Positions 10,037-21,022 of a stretch of 64,000 nt of DNA are shown piece by piece (the stretch's first letter is position 1; every line of letters starts with the position of its first letter). Origin of the DNA: Acidobacteriaceae bacterium (lineage in GTDB: Bacteria > Acidobacteriota > Terriglobia > Terriglobales > Acidobacteriaceae); assembly GCA_030037545.1 (NCBI GenBank), contig JASHRF010000117.1, forward strand, positions 1 to 64,000, read 5' to 3'. The position numbers and the translations under genes are program-made. The notes beneath the pieces were generated by a model that saw nothing but the letters and a program-made list of their open reading frames with translations, searched no databases and had not been told where the DNA came from.

Positions 10037-12523
10037 TCACTTGGTTCCGATCAGCCGGATGCGCGCGGTGAGGGCGCGGCCTTCGGGCTCTGAAAATGTA
10101 CCGAACTGCGGCGATGCGATGTTGCTGTTGACGATGAGCGGATTCTCGCGGTTGGAGGCGTTTTCGATCACTCCGCGCAGGCCGTAGTATTGGCCGCGGA
10201 AGTGGAAGCGCCATTCCAGCCCAGGGCTGACGTTGATATACGCGGGAAAACGGTACGCTCCGGCCGCACCCACCACCTGATCGCCGGCATCCACGGCCGT
10301 GTAAGGGAAACCGGTCTGCAAGATGAGCGTGTAGACAAAATCCCAATTCTTTCTGAACCACGGCGCCCACGGCACATCGAATGGCAGCCAGCCCCAGGAG
10401 ATGATGCGGTTGGGCGCGTCCCACGGCTGTGGACCTGGCTGCTGGGGCCCGAGCGGCGAGGGCGTGGGCAGATAATCGAGCGCCGCGTTGGTGCGCGCCG
10501 AAGAATGCGTATACGTAACATAGAGCGTGTAGCCGTTGCGAAACAGGCGGCGCAGGTCGATTTCTTCCTGGCGATAGTGATCGAGGCGCGCGTTGGTGAG
10601 GGCGTAATCGCCGGAAAGCGTTGCCGGGCCGCTCTGGTTCGCGAAGGTGAACATGTTCGATGTGACCTTTTGCAAATAGCTCGCGCCGCCGAAGATATTC
10701 CAGGGTAGCTTGCGCTCCACGGCCACGCTCCAGTTGACGGCGCGCGGCTCGCGCAGCGTGGCGTCGTCGGCGGTGAAGGTGGTTTCCTGCGTGGGACCTG
10801 CTGTGCCGTTGGCCGCGTAGAAGGTGTCGTAGCGGATTCCGGCAAAGGGCTGAAGAAGGTATGCGAGCTGGGTGTGGTCGTAGTAGAGGCCGATACCGGC
10901 GGAGATCTTGGTGGTGTCTTTGCTGTGCGGCGCGTAGACGGCGGCCAGGCGCGGCCCGGGCAGCGGACGCCGGATGATGGCGTCCCAATCGAAGCGCAGC
11001 CCCGGCTCGACGAGCAGGCCATTGAGCGGACGCCAGCGATCCTCGATATACGCGCCGATTTCGTCGTTATGCAGCGCGAAGGGCGGCATTTCTGGAAAGG
11101 TGCTCTGCCGCGCCAGCGTGCCATCTTCGTTCAGGTAGCTCACCGGGGCGCGAAACTGGTCCTGGCTGTAGCCAATGTGATCGAGGTCGAGGCCCATGCG
11201 CAGGTTGTGCTCGCCGGTCCAGTGGCGCGGGGGCAGATAGAGATCCGCGGTGCCTTCATACCGGCTGGCGCGGCCGGTCAGATTTTCAAAGTAACTGCCC
11301 TCGGCCAGCTCCGGCGTGATCTGGTAAGGGATGTCGCCGTGCGGCTCATGACCGTCGCGGAAACGCATCTCGCCAACGCCCACGTCGAGCAACATGCCGT
11401 GGTGAAAGGTCCACTGATCGCGGACATACGGCAGCCAGGCGATGATGTCGCGCCTGGTCGTGCTCTGCTGCGGCACCAGCGGCGAAAGGCCTTCGTAGGG
11501 CGAGTGGTAATCGTTGAAGAGCAGACCGGTGGTGAGGATATTGTTGGCGCTCAGATTGGCCTGGGTCTTGATCAGGTTACTGCCGCGGATCAGCGGGTTG
11601 GTATCGGCGTTGGCCGGCAGCTCGGGAATGTAGTTGCCATCGTACTCCAGTTCCACGCCGTCGTACCACCAGGCATGGTTGCGCGCCAGCGGGCCTGAGA
11701 ACGTGAAGCGGGGCACGAAGTTGTCAAAATGGATGCCGTTCAGGTCGCGGTACGAGGGGAAAAAATTCGTGGCGTTGAAACGGAACTTGTTGTCGCCCAT
11801 GCCGGTGTAAAAAGCGATAACGCCGCCCGTGCTGCGCCCGAACTGGACAGGGTAGCGCGTGGTTTCCTCGTCAATGGAGCGCACCGCGTCGGCGCTCACG
11901 CGAATGTCGAGCGTACCCTCGGCAGGCGAGCGCACGTCGAAGCCGTCGATGGTGTCGAGGGTCTGCCAGGTTTCGGAGCCGTTCACGTGCACCTGCTCAG
12001 TTGCATCCTGCACCACACCGGGATAGAAGGGCAACAGGAAACGGATGTCGCGCGAGGTCTGGTAGGGAACGTTAACGATCTCCGCCAGATTCATGGCGCG
12101 CTCATCGGAGACCTGTTGGGTGTCGATGCCGGGCGTCGAAGCGCTGACGCTGACCTGCTCCTTCACGATTTGCTCGTGGGCCAGCACCAGCCGCACACTG
12201 TCGAGCTGCGGGTCTACATTCGTTTGGTTGGCCTGATAGAAGCCGGGTTTTTCGCCGTGCACCGTGTAGGGCGCATCTTTCTGGAGAGTGAAGCGGCATT
12301 GGCCGGCGTAGTCTGTCCACAGCTCGACCGGAGGCAGTCCCGGTTCCGTGATGGTCAGTCGCGCACCGGAGATGATAGCCCCATTCTCGTCAACGGCGGT
12401 GAAAACAACCGTCTTGTGCGCGGCCGGCTGATGCGCGGCCAGCTGCGGCGCGCCCAGGCCAGGAACACACAAGCATAAAAGCAGGCCGCAAACGGCCCGC
12501 CGCGCGCTTTCAGAATGTGCCAT
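10037..12523 (-). CDS. TonB-dependent receptor with carboxypeptidase-regulatory domain
   Basis: This 828-residue protein has a signal peptide (residues 1-24), then a CarboxypepD_reg/CNA-B-like beta-sandwich at about 36-115 ([20 protein letters not shown]...). A plug-like segment follows (about 130-250), and then a long barrel rich in aromatic-ended strands. This architecture is the Oar-like receptor greatly expanded in Acidobacteriota, probably for uptake of large carbon sources or for surface export. The ligand is unknown. The protein ends ...RIRLIGTK without the usual terminal aromatic. It lies upstream of nuoB on the same strand with a 157-bp gap. Receptor class fairly sure; specificity unknown. 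Confidence 0.8.
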   Translation of the reverse strand: MAHSESARRAVCGLLLCLCVPGLGAPQLAAHQPAAHKTVVFTAVDENGAIISGARLTITEPGLPPVELWTDYAGQCRFTLQKDAPYTVHGEKPGFYQANQTNVDPQLDSVRLVLAHEQIVKEQVSVSASTPGIDTQQVSDERAMNLAEIVNVPYQTSRDIRFLLPFYPGVVQDATEQVHVNGSETWQTLDTIDGFDVRSPAEGTLDIRVSADAVRSIDEETTRYPVQFGRSTGGVIAFYTGMGDNKFRFNATNFFPSYRDLNGIHFDNFVPRFTFSGPLARNHAWWYDGVELEYDGNYIPELPANADTNPLIRGSNLIKTQANLSANNILTTGLLFNDYHSPYEGLSPLVPQQSTTRRDIIAWLPYVRDQWTFHHGMLLDVGVGEMRFRDGHEPHGDIPYQITPELAEGSYFENLTGRASRYEGTADLYLPPRHWTGEHNLRMGLDLDHIGYSQDQFRAPVSYLNEDGTLARQSTFPEMPPFALHNDEIGAYIEDRWRPLNGLLVEPGLRFDWDAIIRRPLPGPRLAAVYAPHSKDTTKISAGIGLYYDHTQLAYLLQPFAGIRYDTFYAANGTAGPTQETTFTADDATLREPRAVNWSVAVERKLPWNIFGGASYLQKVTSNMFTFANQSGPATLSGDYALTNARLDHYRQEEIDLRRLFRNGYTLYVTYTHSSARTNAALDYLPTPSPLGPQQPGPQPWDAPNRIISWGWLPFDVPWAPWFRKNWDFVYTLILQTGFPYTAVDAGDQVVGAAGAYRFPAYINVSPGLEWRFHFRGQYYGLRGVIENASNRENPLIVNSNIASPQFGTFSEPEGRALTARIRLIGTK

Positions 12524-12618
12524 CGAGGCTAATCCGAGCGGAGCTACCGTTCCGGCGCCAGTATAGCGCGCATCGGGGCGACGGCGCCCGGCGCGGCGAT
12601 TGCGCCGGCATTCTCTTT

Positions 12619-13929
12619 CTATTTGAGAACCGCGCTGGAAGCGAGGCTGTCAAAACGAGACGGAGTTGACCGGCGCCCTCTTATCAGTCGGATGGACCAG
12701 CCGTCAGGATTCTCGGGAATGGTGAATACCGTTCCTGCGGGCGCTGCTTCAAAGAGGGCGGCATACTTGGCGTAGTGCATATCCGGCATGACCCAACGCC
12801 TCCATCTGAAGGGAACGCTGACGCTCAAAATGCACAGCATGATCACGGCAAGCCATCGCAGCGCTCGTGTGCCGTCACGCGCGCATCGCAACAGTGTCCA
12901 CGCGAAAGCCAGCGAAGGGAAGAACCAGTAGCGGGCGCCTCCCGCGGTCGCGGCCAGAATCTCCCAAACCGTAACGCCCTGCGGCGGCGTAGTGGTAGAC
13001 GTAACCAGCGAAGCCATCAGAAGGGCGCCGGAGACGACCAGCAGGGACTTCGTGGGAAAGTCCGATTTGAGAAAACCGGCCGTGGTGATGGCGATTCCGA
13101 GGACGGTCGCACAAACGAGCAAAGCCTGGATTCCTGTCCCCGGAGTCATGGCAAGCCTGTTGTGGCCCACCAGGGCCCCGACAAAGATGTTGCCGCCGAG
13201 GATACGCATGAACATGGCTGGGTCGGCTCCGAGGGCATAGTGAGGACGGCTGGAGGGGGCGATGAACAGCAAGGCCCAGGCTTGCAGGGCGGAGCAGGGG
13301 GCCAGCACGCCGACCGGCGCCCATCGCCAGGAGTCGCTGCGCTTTCTCGCCATCGCTACGGCCACGGGCATGAAAAAAATGCAGAACGGGCCGGTCAGCC
13401 CGGACAGGACGAGGAGGGCGATATCGAAAACTCTGCCGGCCCCGCCCTGCGGAGGAGCAGCAAAGAGCAGCAGAAAAGCGCAGAACGCCAGCAGCCATTG
13501 CGATTCCGTGATGCCCAGGCTGACATCGGTGCAGTTCGGCAGGGCAACGTACAGGAATGCCAGAGCGGCGCGAAAGCGCAGGCTGCCCCATGCCGTGGAG
13601 CGGGAGCTGAGCAGCAGATTGACAGGCAGGGCCTGCGCGGCGAAGGCGAGCAGGTTCATTACCAGTGGCGCCAAGGCCAGCGGCGCAAGCAGCGCCAGCC
13701 CGGCCCCGAGGCGCGGGAAGGTCTGGAAATATCCTTCGTAGGGAAGAAACAGCGATCTCCACCAGCCCAGATCGTAGGCATTGGCAAACCAGATGTGGCC
13801 GTCTTCCGCGTAGAACTGGGCATGAAAGAGACCATCCGGACGCCGCGAAATTAGAACGGCGCAGGCCAGCAGAAACACCAAGAAGTGTTGCCAAGCCTGC
13901 AAACGGAACGGCTGTCGCGCCTCTCCCAT
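12619..13929 (-). CDS. Multi-pass membrane protein, possible GT-C-like (paralogue of 15617-16888)
   Basis: The 436-residue protein has about ten hydrophobic segments. After the first segment comes HAQFYAEDGHIWFANAYDLGWW, and the gene at 15617-16888 has a near-identical block, so the two are duplicates. An acidic residue pair in the first extracytoplasmic loop followed by many membrane spans is reminiscent of GT-C glycosyltransferases that use polyprenyl-phosphate sugars, but I do not recognise a named family. AGGGAC precedes the ATG at 13927-13929 by four bases. It lies in a same-strand block with other membrane proteins and a GT2 enzyme. Confidence 0.7.
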   Translation of the reverse strand: MGEARQPFRLQAWQHFLVFLLACAVLISRRPDGLFHAQFYAEDGHIWFANAYDLGWWRSLFLPYEGYFQTFPRLGAGLALLAPLALAPLVMNLLAFAAQALPVNLLLSSRSTAWGSLRFRAALAFLYVALPNCTDVSLGITESQWLLAFCAFLLLFAAPPQGGAGRVFDIALLVLSGLTGPFCIFFMPVAVAMARKRSDSWRWAPVGVLAPCSALQAWALLFIAPSSRPHYALGADPAMFMRILGGNIFVGALVGHNRLAMTPGTGIQALLVCATVLGIAITTAGFLKSDFPTKSLLVVSGALLMASLVTSTTTPPQGVTVWEILAATAGGARYWFFPSLAFAWTLLRCARDGTRALRWLAVIMLCILSVSVPFRWRRWVMPDMHYAKYAALFEAAPAGTVFTIPENPDGWSIRLIRGRRSTPSRFDSLASSAVLK

Positions 13930-14108
13930 AGTTGTCCCTAAGGTTTTTTAGGATGACGAGAAGGTTGCAATTTTTTAGAAGCAACGGCGCTTTTTTTGCG
14001 CGAAAATCTACCCCGTCGCTCGTAGAGTATGACGGCAAAACAGAATTTCTGGATGCCCGCGAGCAGCCGGCTGGAAATGCGGCGCCGGGAAGCGATCTTC
14101 GAAGCCCT

Positions 14109-15500
14109 TCAAAACTTCGGTGGTTCGTATACGCCAAGCCGGATGGATTCTCTCAAGATCGCGTGCGCACGCGCGCGGAACAATGTCAAATCTGCGGTTT
14201 CGTGGGCAAACGGCGGCACCGGTCCATCGTCGGCCTCGGGCTGGCGCTGGAAGGCCGCCATCCCCATCACGAGCTGGTGCTGGCGCCGCGCCAGATTCAG
14301 GCCGCCAATCTCGTCCATGCACAATGAAAACAGGATCGCCGCCGCTGCCGCAGCCAGATAGGGCCCATTGTTGAGCAGCATGTCGTTGCGGTGCTGCAGG
14401 AATTCTTCAACAACTGCCATCCAGGCGCAGATGAGCAGCAGCACGCCGTAAATAGCGTAGCGCGAAGACAGGCTTTGCTCTAGCCCAAAGTCCGAGCGCA
14501 TGCCCGCCGCGCCCACCGCGGTCAGCAGCAGAAACAACACGCAGCAGGAGACGTCTGGATTCCGCCGGCAGTAACCGCGGCGAGCCAGCCAGGCGAAAGT
14601 CAGCAGGAGAACCGTTCCCAACCCGATCGAAATTCCCGCGCCGATAGTCGACGAGCCGGCACCACCGATGGCGCCCGCGTTGCCCACGAAGGCGATGGCG
14701 TAGTCGGGGCGCAGATGAAATAGCGTGGCAAACACTGAGCCGTGAGACGGGGACTGGGAAGAAATGGTGTTGTAGCGGTAGGCGTAGGCGGCGATGCACA
14801 CCGCCGAGGCAGCCAGCCAGCCCGAGGCGCGCACGAGTCGTCGCCGCATGGCCAGAATCAGCACGCCCACCGGCAACAGCAGGAATCCGTTTCCTGAGGC
14901 TGCGACCGCCAGCGCATACAGAAGCAGCGCGCCGGCGTATGCTTTGCGCGAGGGCCGCAACAGGCAGCGGATTGCTCCGAGCGAAAACACGATCACCCAC
15001 AGGTTTTGCAAGGAAGCCATGGCCCAGTCCAGCGTCTCCCAGTACTGCAACTGGAATAACAGCCATGCCACCGGCACGAAGAATGCCAGCCGTTTGGATA
15101 GATCCTTTCGACCGGGGATAAACATCGACCACAGGATCAGCGCCAGCGCCAGCACCGCGATGTCGCCCAGCACGCAGAGTTGCGTAAAGTTCACATGGCC
15201 CAGCAGCCCAACCTGGCCCCACTCCACGCCATGCCCGAAAAAGAGCTTGTATTCATTGTGTTGAGCGGCGAGCAGGGCCCCGAACTTGGCTGTCGTGCCC
15301 TTGACCTGGACGATGCGATTCAGAAACCCAAGCACCGCATCGTAGTCGTCAAGAGCAGGAAGGTCGGTGATGAAGTGGAATAGGACGCCGTAAAAAATCG
15401 CGACGGGAAGCATGATAAGAATTGCGGGAATCAGCACGCTCGCCAGGGGCTGCTTTCCCTCTGTGGCTGGCTCGGCCCAAGCCGACTTGGTTGCGCTCAT
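14109..15500 (-). CDS. Multi-pass membrane protein of the glycan block
   Basis: This 463-residue protein has roughly eleven hydrophobic segments and short loops. The first loop contains LPALDDYDAVLGFLNRI, an acidic DDYD patch in the position where GT-C enzymes place catalytic or metal-binding acids. It lies between two paralogous membrane proteins and probably works with them. No named domain is recognised. AGGA lies upstream of the ATG at 15498-15500. Function is inferred only from position and topology. Confidence 0.65.
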   Translation of the reverse strand: MSATKSAWAEPATEGKQPLASVLIPAILIMLPVAIFYGVLFHFITDLPALDDYDAVLGFLNRIVQVKGTTAKFGALLAAQHNEYKLFFGHGVEWGQVGLLGHVNFTQLCVLGDIAVLALALILWSMFIPGRKDLSKRLAFFVPVAWLLFQLQYWETLDWAMASLQNLWVIVFSLGAIRCLLRPSRKAYAGALLLYALAVAASGNGFLLLPVGVLILAMRRRLVRASGWLAASAVCIAAYAYRYNTISSQSPSHGSVFATLFHLRPDYAIAFVGNAGAIGGAGSSTIGAGISIGLGTVLLLTFAWLARRGYCRRNPDVSCCVLFLLLTAVGAAGMRSDFGLEQSLSSRYAIYGVLLLICAWMAVVEEFLQHRNDMLLNNGPYLAAAAAAILFSLCMDEIGGLNLARRQHQLVMGMAAFQRQPEADDGPVPPFAHETADLTLFRARAHAILRESIRLGVYEPPKF

Positions 15501-15616
15501 GTGTCGTCCATCCTATGGTCGCCGCAGCTCAAATGCTTTCCACCTGGTGGCGTAGATCATTGCAATATGCGTTCCGTCTTTCCGCCACTGTGCACTGAAC
15601 CTTCCATGCTGCCTCT

Positions 15617-16888
15617 TCAACGGAAAGCGTGTTTCACGAGCCGCATCGTCCAGCCGTCCGGGTTCACCGGAATAATCACGGCCGTCCCCGCTGGTGCGGC
15701 GCAAAAGCCTTTGGCATACTCAGCGAAGTGGAGATCCTCCAACGCGGAATGCTGCCAGTCGCGCACGACTCCAAAGCACATTGTGCACAAGAGCACGACC
15801 GACGCCGCCTGAAGGGTTTGCGTTCGGCTTCGTGCCGCCCACAGCACTGACCATGCGCAGGCAAGTGTAGGGAGAAACCAGTAGCGCGTGGCCGGCACTC
15901 CTGCAAGGACCTTCCACATCGAAACCCCCGGCAGCGGGGTCATGGCGGGTGAAAGCAGTGAGGCCATCAAGAGAGCGCTTGTAAAAAGCAGAAACAGCCT
16001 CATCTCCAATCCCGAACGTATAAAGCAGGCCGCGGCGAAGGTGGTCCCGGCCACAGCCGCAAAAAGAAGAATGACGAATGCTGCCGGGTCGGGGTTAGCA
16101 GACAGGCCGTTTTGCCCGATCAGTGCTCCTAGGTAGATTTGGCCCCCGAGTATGCGCGCAAAGAGAGCTGGGCTAGCGCCGAGTGGTCTTCCGAGACGCC
16201 CGGCGCCATCAAGAACCAGCAACCCAAATCCCTGAATCAGGCTGCAGGTGGCCAACACACCGGCCTGCAATTGCACCCAGCGGCCGCAGCGCCTCCAAGC
16301 GAGAAAAAGGGCGATCGGGAGCAGGAAGATGCAAAAGGGGCCAGACAATCCTGAAAGCCCGATCAAGGCCAGATCGAAGACGCGGCCCACTCTTCGTTTT
16401 GGCGCATCTGACACAACCACTAAAAATGCGCAGAGTGCCAGCGCCCATTGCGACTCAGTAATGCCGTAGCGGATCTCTGCGGAGTTGGGCAAGACGAGAT
16501 ACAGAACCGCCATGGACGCTCGGAATCCGAGACTGCCCCACATCGACGAGCGGGCAATAAGAAGCAGGTTCACGGGCAGCGCCTGAATCGCAATAGCTAT
16601 GAGGTTTAGGACAAGCGGCGCCAGCGAGAGAGGCACAAGCAGCGCAAGCGAAGCTCCAAGGCGCGGTACTGCGTGAAAGTATCCGTTGTACGTCCCGATC
16701 AGGGCGGGCCATCCAAAGTTATAGGCGTCCGCAAACCATACGTGCCCATCTTCTGCCCAGAACTGTGCGTGGAAGATCGCATCGGGCCTGCGCGCCACGA
16801 TCACGGCGCAAGCCATCAGGAACACCGCACCATGCTGCCAGAGGTGAAGTCCAATCTGCCGGCCTTGCTGTCCGGTCCCTTCGCTCAT
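15617..16888 (-). CDS. Multi-pass membrane protein, paralogue of 12619-13929
   Basis: The 423-residue protein repeats the pattern of the gene at 12619-13929: WQHGAVFLMACAV, then an AEDGHVWFADAYNFGW block and similar helix spacing throughout. I start it at the ATG at 16886-16888 (MSEGTGQQGR), which matches the paralogue's beginning and has a purine-rich AAGGGTGGA just upstream. A longer frame from 17014 adds 42 residues without similarity. Likely an envelope glycan or lipid-linked sugar enzyme by context; no named family recognised. Confidence 0.7.
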   Translation of the reverse strand: MSEGTGQQGRQIGLHLWQHGAVFLMACAVIVARRPDAIFHAQFWAEDGHVWFADAYNFGWPALIGTYNGYFHAVPRLGASLALLVPLSLAPLVLNLIAIAIQALPVNLLLIARSSMWGSLGFRASMAVLYLVLPNSAEIRYGITESQWALALCAFLVVVSDAPKRRVGRVFDLALIGLSGLSGPFCIFLLPIALFLAWRRCGRWVQLQAGVLATCSLIQGFGLLVLDGAGRLGRPLGASPALFARILGGQIYLGALIGQNGLSANPDPAAFVILLFAAVAGTTFAAACFIRSGLEMRLFLLFTSALLMASLLSPAMTPLPGVSMWKVLAGVPATRYWFLPTLACAWSVLWAARSRTQTLQAASVVLLCTMCFGVVRDWQHSALEDLHFAEYAKGFCAAPAGTAVIIPVNPDGWTMRLVKHAFR

Positions 16889-17075
16889 CTTCCACCCTTC
16901 TTGTGGTATCCCCGGCTCAAATGTCTCTCCAGCCGGAGATAAAAGCAGGTGAAGTACCGGCTGCCCATTTTCTGAACGACTCCAGAAGATACCGCGCGAT
17001 GTGGGTGCCTGCAAAGCAGATTCCTGAAATCGGTACCTTCATCTCGTCTTCCGTTCAGGCTGCGGCATTGGCTCC

Positions 17076-17861
17076 TTACTTTTGCACCGTCTGGGAGTAG
17101 TACTGTTGCGTAACTTTTCTGCCCGTGGGGCCGAAGCGTGGCGAACGAATGATTCCCAGCTTATTCGCAACAAAGCTGACTGAAGTCGCCAGCACGCCCA
17201 GGCCGTACTGCACGCTGCGCTTGAAATTGATGGAAGAAGCTTCCTCAAAATACTTGGTCGGGCAGGAGATTTCGCCGATGCGGAAACCGAACATCACGGC
17301 CTGCGCGATCATCTGGTTGTCGAAGACGAAATCGTCGGAGTTTTCCAGCAGCGGCAGCGTCTCCAGCAGCCCGCGCGAAAAGGCGCGGAAGCCGGTGTGA
17401 TATTCCGAAAGCTTCACGCCCAGGAAAAGATTCTGGAAAGCGGTGAGCAGGCGGTTGGCAATGTATTTGTAGAGCGGCATGCCGCCCTTGAGAGCGCCCG
17501 CGCCCAGGATGCGCGAGGCCAGCACCATGTCGTAGACGCCGCCGGCGATCATGCCTGCCATGGCCGGAACCAGCAGCGGCGTGTACTGATAGTCGGGGTG
17601 CACCATGACCACGATATCCGCGCCCGCGGCCAGCGCTTCCCGGTAGCAGGTCTGCTGGTTGCGGCCGTAGCCGTAGTTGGCGTCGTGAACGAAGGTCATC
17701 ACCCCCAGTTGCCGCGAAAGGTCGGCGGTGTTGTCGTGGCTGGAGTCGTCGACCAGGATCTTGATGTCGACCAGATCGGAGAGCTCGCGAACGGTTTGCT
17801 CCAGCGTCTTCTCGGCGTTGTATGCCGGCATCACTACGGCGATTTTTTTCCCGTTGATCAT
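17076..17861 (-). CDS. GT2 family glycosyltransferase (dolichyl-phosphate mannosyltransferase-like)
   Basis: This 261-residue protein is a GT-A fold GT2 enzyme. It has [16 protein letters not shown] near the N terminus, the nucleotide-binding DDSS pair ([12 protein letters not shown]), a DxD-like VMVHPDYQ motif and the acceptor-site ED-like [11 protein letters not shown] region. There is no C-terminal membrane domain, as in soluble DPM1-like enzymes that charge polyprenyl phosphate with a sugar. The neighbouring polytopic proteins could then use that donor. GAGGAG lies nine bases before the ATG at 17859-17861, and the TTG two codons upstream is too close to that site. Family sure, sugar unknown. 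Confidence 0.85.
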   Translation of the reverse strand: MINGKKIAVVMPAYNAEKTLEQTVRELSDLVDIKILVDDSSHDNTADLSRQLGVMTFVHDANYGYGRNQQTCYREALAAGADIVVMVHPDYQYTPLLVPAMAGMIAGGVYDMVLASRILGAGALKGGMPLYKYIANRLLTAFQNLFLGVKLSEYHTGFRAFSRGLLETLPLLENSDDFVFDNQMIAQAVMFGFRIGEISCPTKYFEEASSINFKRSVQYGLGVLATSVSFVANKLGIIRSPRFGPTGRKVTQQYYSQTVQK

Positions 17862-18020
17862 TGCCAAATCTCCTCGATCCTTGCGCCCTCTGCGCCGAAG
17901 CCCGATGCCTTTCCAGCGCGCGTTATTGAAAGCAGATGGCTGCGGTCAGAGTGTGACTTACACAGATTCGAATCCTGTTCGACGAGCCCCCGTCCGGTCT
18001 CGATCATAGCGGATAACTTC

Positions 18021-19292
18021 CTAAAACTCCGTAAATGCTTCAAGCCTCTCGACGCCCCTCTCCGGCAGCTGCGTTCCGCTCGCAGGCCATAGCGACGCCC
18101 CCGCAAGCAAAAGCGCAAGGGCGCTCAGGAAATAATAGTTGAGGAAAGCCTGTTTGCTAGCCGAAAAGAACAGCATCACTGCCATTCCGTAAGCTGCCGC
18201 AAACATCGCTGCCTGCTGTGTTCCCTGTCGTACCGCCCAAACGATAAATGCGAGCAAGAGGAATGGACCGATCTTCGCATAACAGGGAAAGGAGATGGCA
18301 AAGCTAAGTGCATCCTGACGAACCGGCGCGCCGTAATGAAACAGAACGAGGTCGTGCCACAAGGCACGAAAGTTCCATAGCGCGAAGGGCAGTGCAGTAG
18401 CCAGGGCGATACCTAGCGATAAACCAAGCAACTTCCAGTAAGCTTTCCACGAAAAGGGCCGGACAAGATAGCCGGCAAATGGCAGCGCCAGAAAGTTATA
18501 TTGCTTTGAGGCCAGAAAGAGACCGAGCGCCAGAGGCAGCCAGCGCGGCCTTTTAACGGCGGAGTAGGCCGTGGCACAAAGCAGCATCCATACTAGCGGT
18601 TCAGTCCAGCATTCATATTCCACATAGTAAGTAGTTGGCGCCAGCAGAATGAAGGCGGCCAGCGAAAGGCCACGCGTATCGGGAAATTGCGCAAAGACAA
18701 AGATCGCCGAGAGTAAGATGGCTGCTACATAACCGTAACGAACGTCCCCCAGCAGGTAACCGGGCAGCGCGCTCAGGAATGTCACCGGCGGATACTGCAT
18801 ACCGACCTGTACGCGGCCATTTACCACGTCGCCCGGAGCATAGAACCGCCGCGAATCATAAGCATTGTAAATATTGGCGTGGGAAGTTCCGTAGGGGTCG
18901 CGCCCATGCAACAGGGTGGCAGAAGCATCGCGCTGCCAGGTGAAGCAATCGATTAGCGGCGTTCCCGCCCTTATCACGTAAAAGGCGATAAAGACATGGA
19001 GCACAAGCAGCACCGGAAACAACCATCGATAGTCAGAGCTTCGCCATGAGCTGAGCTCGACGGACTCTTCGCGTTGTATAAACGCCAGAGCTGCAACGCC
19101 AAGCAGGATAGCCATCGCGATCAGCGTCAGGCCCCCGGCGCGGCTGCTTGTTCCGCTCAAACGGAACTGGCTCCAAACTGCCGCGCACAGGGTGAGCACG
19201 CCAGCCCAGGCCAGCGCCAGCGCCGAGCGTCTTGTGAGTTCAAGTTTCGACCGCTTGTGCAATGAACAAGACCTTTCAGCCACAATTCTCAA
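18021..19292 (-). CDS. GT87-like polytopic membrane glycosyltransferase
   Basis: The protein (up to 423 residues) has about ten membrane segments. Its first large loop carries GTPLIDCFTWQRDASATLLHGRDPYG and then QVGMQYPPVTFL, matching the D...L..G.(D/N)PY...YPP pattern of GT87 (DUF2029) mannosyltransferase-like proteins that use polyprenyl-phosphate mannose. The start is unclear. A TTG at 19292 would overlap the upstream stop as TTGA, and GTG at 19283 and TTG at 19262 are alternatives. It is probably translationally coupled to the gene at 19289-21022. GT2 and GT87-like genes side by side suggest donor synthesis and transfer. Confidence 0.7.
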   Translation of the reverse strand: MRIVAERSCSLHKRSKLELTRRSALALAWAGVLTLCAAVWSQFRLSGTSSRAGGLTLIAMAILLGVAALAFIQREESVELSSWRSSDYRWLFPVLLVLHVFIAFYVIRAGTPLIDCFTWQRDASATLLHGRDPYGTSHANIYNAYDSRRFYAPGDVVNGRVQVGMQYPPVTFLSALPGYLLGDVRYGYVAAILLSAIFVFAQFPDTRGLSLAAFILLAPTTYYVEYECWTEPLVWMLLCATAYSAVKRPRWLPLALGLFLASKQYNFLALPFAGYLVRPFSWKAYWKLLGLSLGIALATALPFALWNFRALWHDLVLFHYGAPVRQDALSFAISFPCYAKIGPFLLLAFIVWAVRQGTQQAAMFAAAYGMAVMLFFSASKQAFLNYYFLSALALLLAGASLWPASGTQLPERGVERLEAFTEF

Positions 19293-21022
19293 TTAGGAAG
19301 AAGTGCAGCATCGGCTGCCGGTGTTTGCTGCATGGGGTAAGGCGTAACTCGAGCCGGCGTCGCATCCGGCTCAACCAGCCACACCTTCCGATTCGGGTAT
19401 TGCTCCATCAATCTCAAATTATCGGCTGGATCCATTTCGCGAGACCATATCACCTTGGAGTGGTCGATGTCAGCACGGTTGTAGACCCATTCATCCAGGG
19501 GGTCGTGATCGCGCGTGTAACGGACAATCGCCAGTTGGCCGCCGGGCAGTGCCCTTATCTTTGATTCGATCAGAGCCCGTTCCCCGCCATAATGCTCGGG
19601 GCCGTACCAGGACAGGTACCAGTTGCTGGGCGGGTATTCCGCCGGGGCCAGGCGCAACGGTCGCGCAAAGAGCCGCAGGCTGGCGAGAGCCACACTCAAG
19701 AAAAAAGTCAGACGCACTATCGCCAGTCCCACCGGTCTTCCTTCCGGCTTCCAGACGCGCATGTGGCGCATAGCCTGGATCCCGAGGCCGTAAAAAACCG
19801 CGGTGAAGGGGGCCAGATAATACGGCATCAGGTAAACTTCGATCACCGTCCCGGCCAGCAGCACCAGCGCGCAAACCACCAGAAACTGAACGCGACGGTC
19901 GAGGAAAACCCGCCCCACCATGATGAGCGGAAGCATCAGGAGCGGCCCCGCGTAGAACATAAAAGCCATTGCGGCTTTGGCCATGGTCCACGGCAGCAAG
20001 CGATGCGGAGAGTGGATCTTGTTGAAGAAGTCCATCTCCTTTTTCTGATAGAAATTGCGCATCTCCACGGACCGGTAGACCGGCGAGGGCCGCTGCTGTT
20101 GCCACAGAAAATACGGAGCAATTGCGTACTCGCTGCGGTCCGCCGTGTAGGGAAGCGTGGTGGCCTTGCCGAAGGCCTTCAGGTCGTAGTAGCCCAGCCA
20201 GGCGCAGGTGGCGGCGATGAGCGCCAGAGGAAGAACTGCGTAGCGAGCCAGGCGCGCGAGGGGTGGCCGGAATTCACTCTTCAAGATCCAGAGTCCCAGC
20301 GCTACGCCCACGGGCAGGCAAAGAAGCAGGCCTTCGTAGGGGCGCGTAAGGGCCATGATCGCGATGCCGATTCCCAGCAGCATGGCAAAACGGAATTGAG
20401 GCCTTCTCCTGAGGCGCGGCAGCGCACCCAAGACCAGGGCTCCGCCCAGCGCGGCCATGGAGCCGGCGGTGTGGTAGGTGTTGATCCAATCGCTGAAAAG
20501 GCCAAGGCGAATTACCGCAATCCAGCCGCCGGCCAGTGCCCAGCCTGGCGGAACCCAGGCCTGCAGCATCCAGCAGATGGCCCCGCACATCAGCGCGGTG
20601 GCTACTAACACTGCGAACCAGGGGTTTCCGGTGAGAACCTGGCCGGCAGCAAGCAGCAGTCCCTGGCCCGGAAAATACATCGATTGGTAGCTCGGCACCA
20701 TGGTGATGTGGATGCTTTCAAAATGCGTCCACATGGCGGGCGTGGGGTTAGTCAGGCGCCCGTGGGCGAAGGTATCCGCCGCGAGCAGAAAACTGAAATC
20801 GTCCGGTACGAACGGCAAGGGGATCGGGAACAGAGGCAGCAGGGCCAGGCGCAGCACAATGACGCTCAGGCTCACTGTGGCGGCTGCCAGACCCCTGCGG
20901 TGCGCCAGCTTGGCGAGCGTCCGCTCCATGCTCGCGAAAGCGCGAGCGCCGATGCGCGGGTATGCGAAGGCCATGGCAATCGCGATGAGAGTAACGCCAA
21001 GCTCAATGGCCATCATCTGCAT
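19289..21022 (-). CDS. Large polytopic membrane protein A (tandem paralogue pair)
   Basis: The 577-residue protein has about ten membrane segments and a soluble C-terminal part. Near residue 80 lies FVPDDFSFLLAADTFAHGRL, and later a YQSMYFPGQGLLLAAGQ segment. Both recur almost unchanged in the upstream neighbour (21003-22844), so the pair is a tandem duplication. The early DD and the loop layout resemble GT-C/PMT-like glycosyltransferases. The chosen ATG (21020-21022) has GAGG eight bases upstream and overlaps the neighbour's end by 20 bp; a frame from 21169 would overlap by 167 bp. Enzyme activity is inferred only. Confidence 0.72.
   Translation of the reverse strand: MQMMAIELGVTLIAIAMAFAYPRIGARAFASMERTLAKLAHRRGLAAATVSLSVIVLRLALLPLFPIPLPFVPDDFSFLLAADTFAHGRLTNPTPAMWTHFESIHITMVPSYQSMYFPGQGLLLAAGQVLTGNPWFAVLVATALMCGAICWMLQAWVPPGWALAGGWIAVIRLGLFSDWINTYHTAGSMAALGGALVLGALPRLRRRPQFRFAMLLGIGIAIMALTRPYEGLLLCLPVGVALGLWILKSEFRPPLARLARYAVLPLALIAATCAWLGYYDLKAFGKATTLPYTADRSEYAIAPYFLWQQQRPSPVYRSVEMRNFYQKKEMDFFNKIHSPHRLLPWTMAKAAMAFMFYAGPLLMLPLIMVGRVFLDRRVQFLVVCALVLLAGTVIEVYLMPYYLAPFTAVFYGLGIQAMRHMRVWKPEGRPVGLAIVRLTFFLSVALASLRLFARPLRLAPAEYPPSNWYLSWYGPEHYGGERALIESKIRALPGGQLAIVRYTRDHDPLDEWVYNRADIDHSKVIWSREMDPADNLRLMEQYPNRKVWLVEPDATPARVTPYPMQQTPAADAALLPN

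Noticed and set aside
17943-17990. A tRNA-like T-arm (ACAGA-TTCGAAT-CCTGT) in the gap after the GT2 gene
   Set aside because: There is no matching 5' acceptor strand, D-arm or anticodon arm within 90 bases and no CCA. It could be a chance match or an old tRNA fragment.
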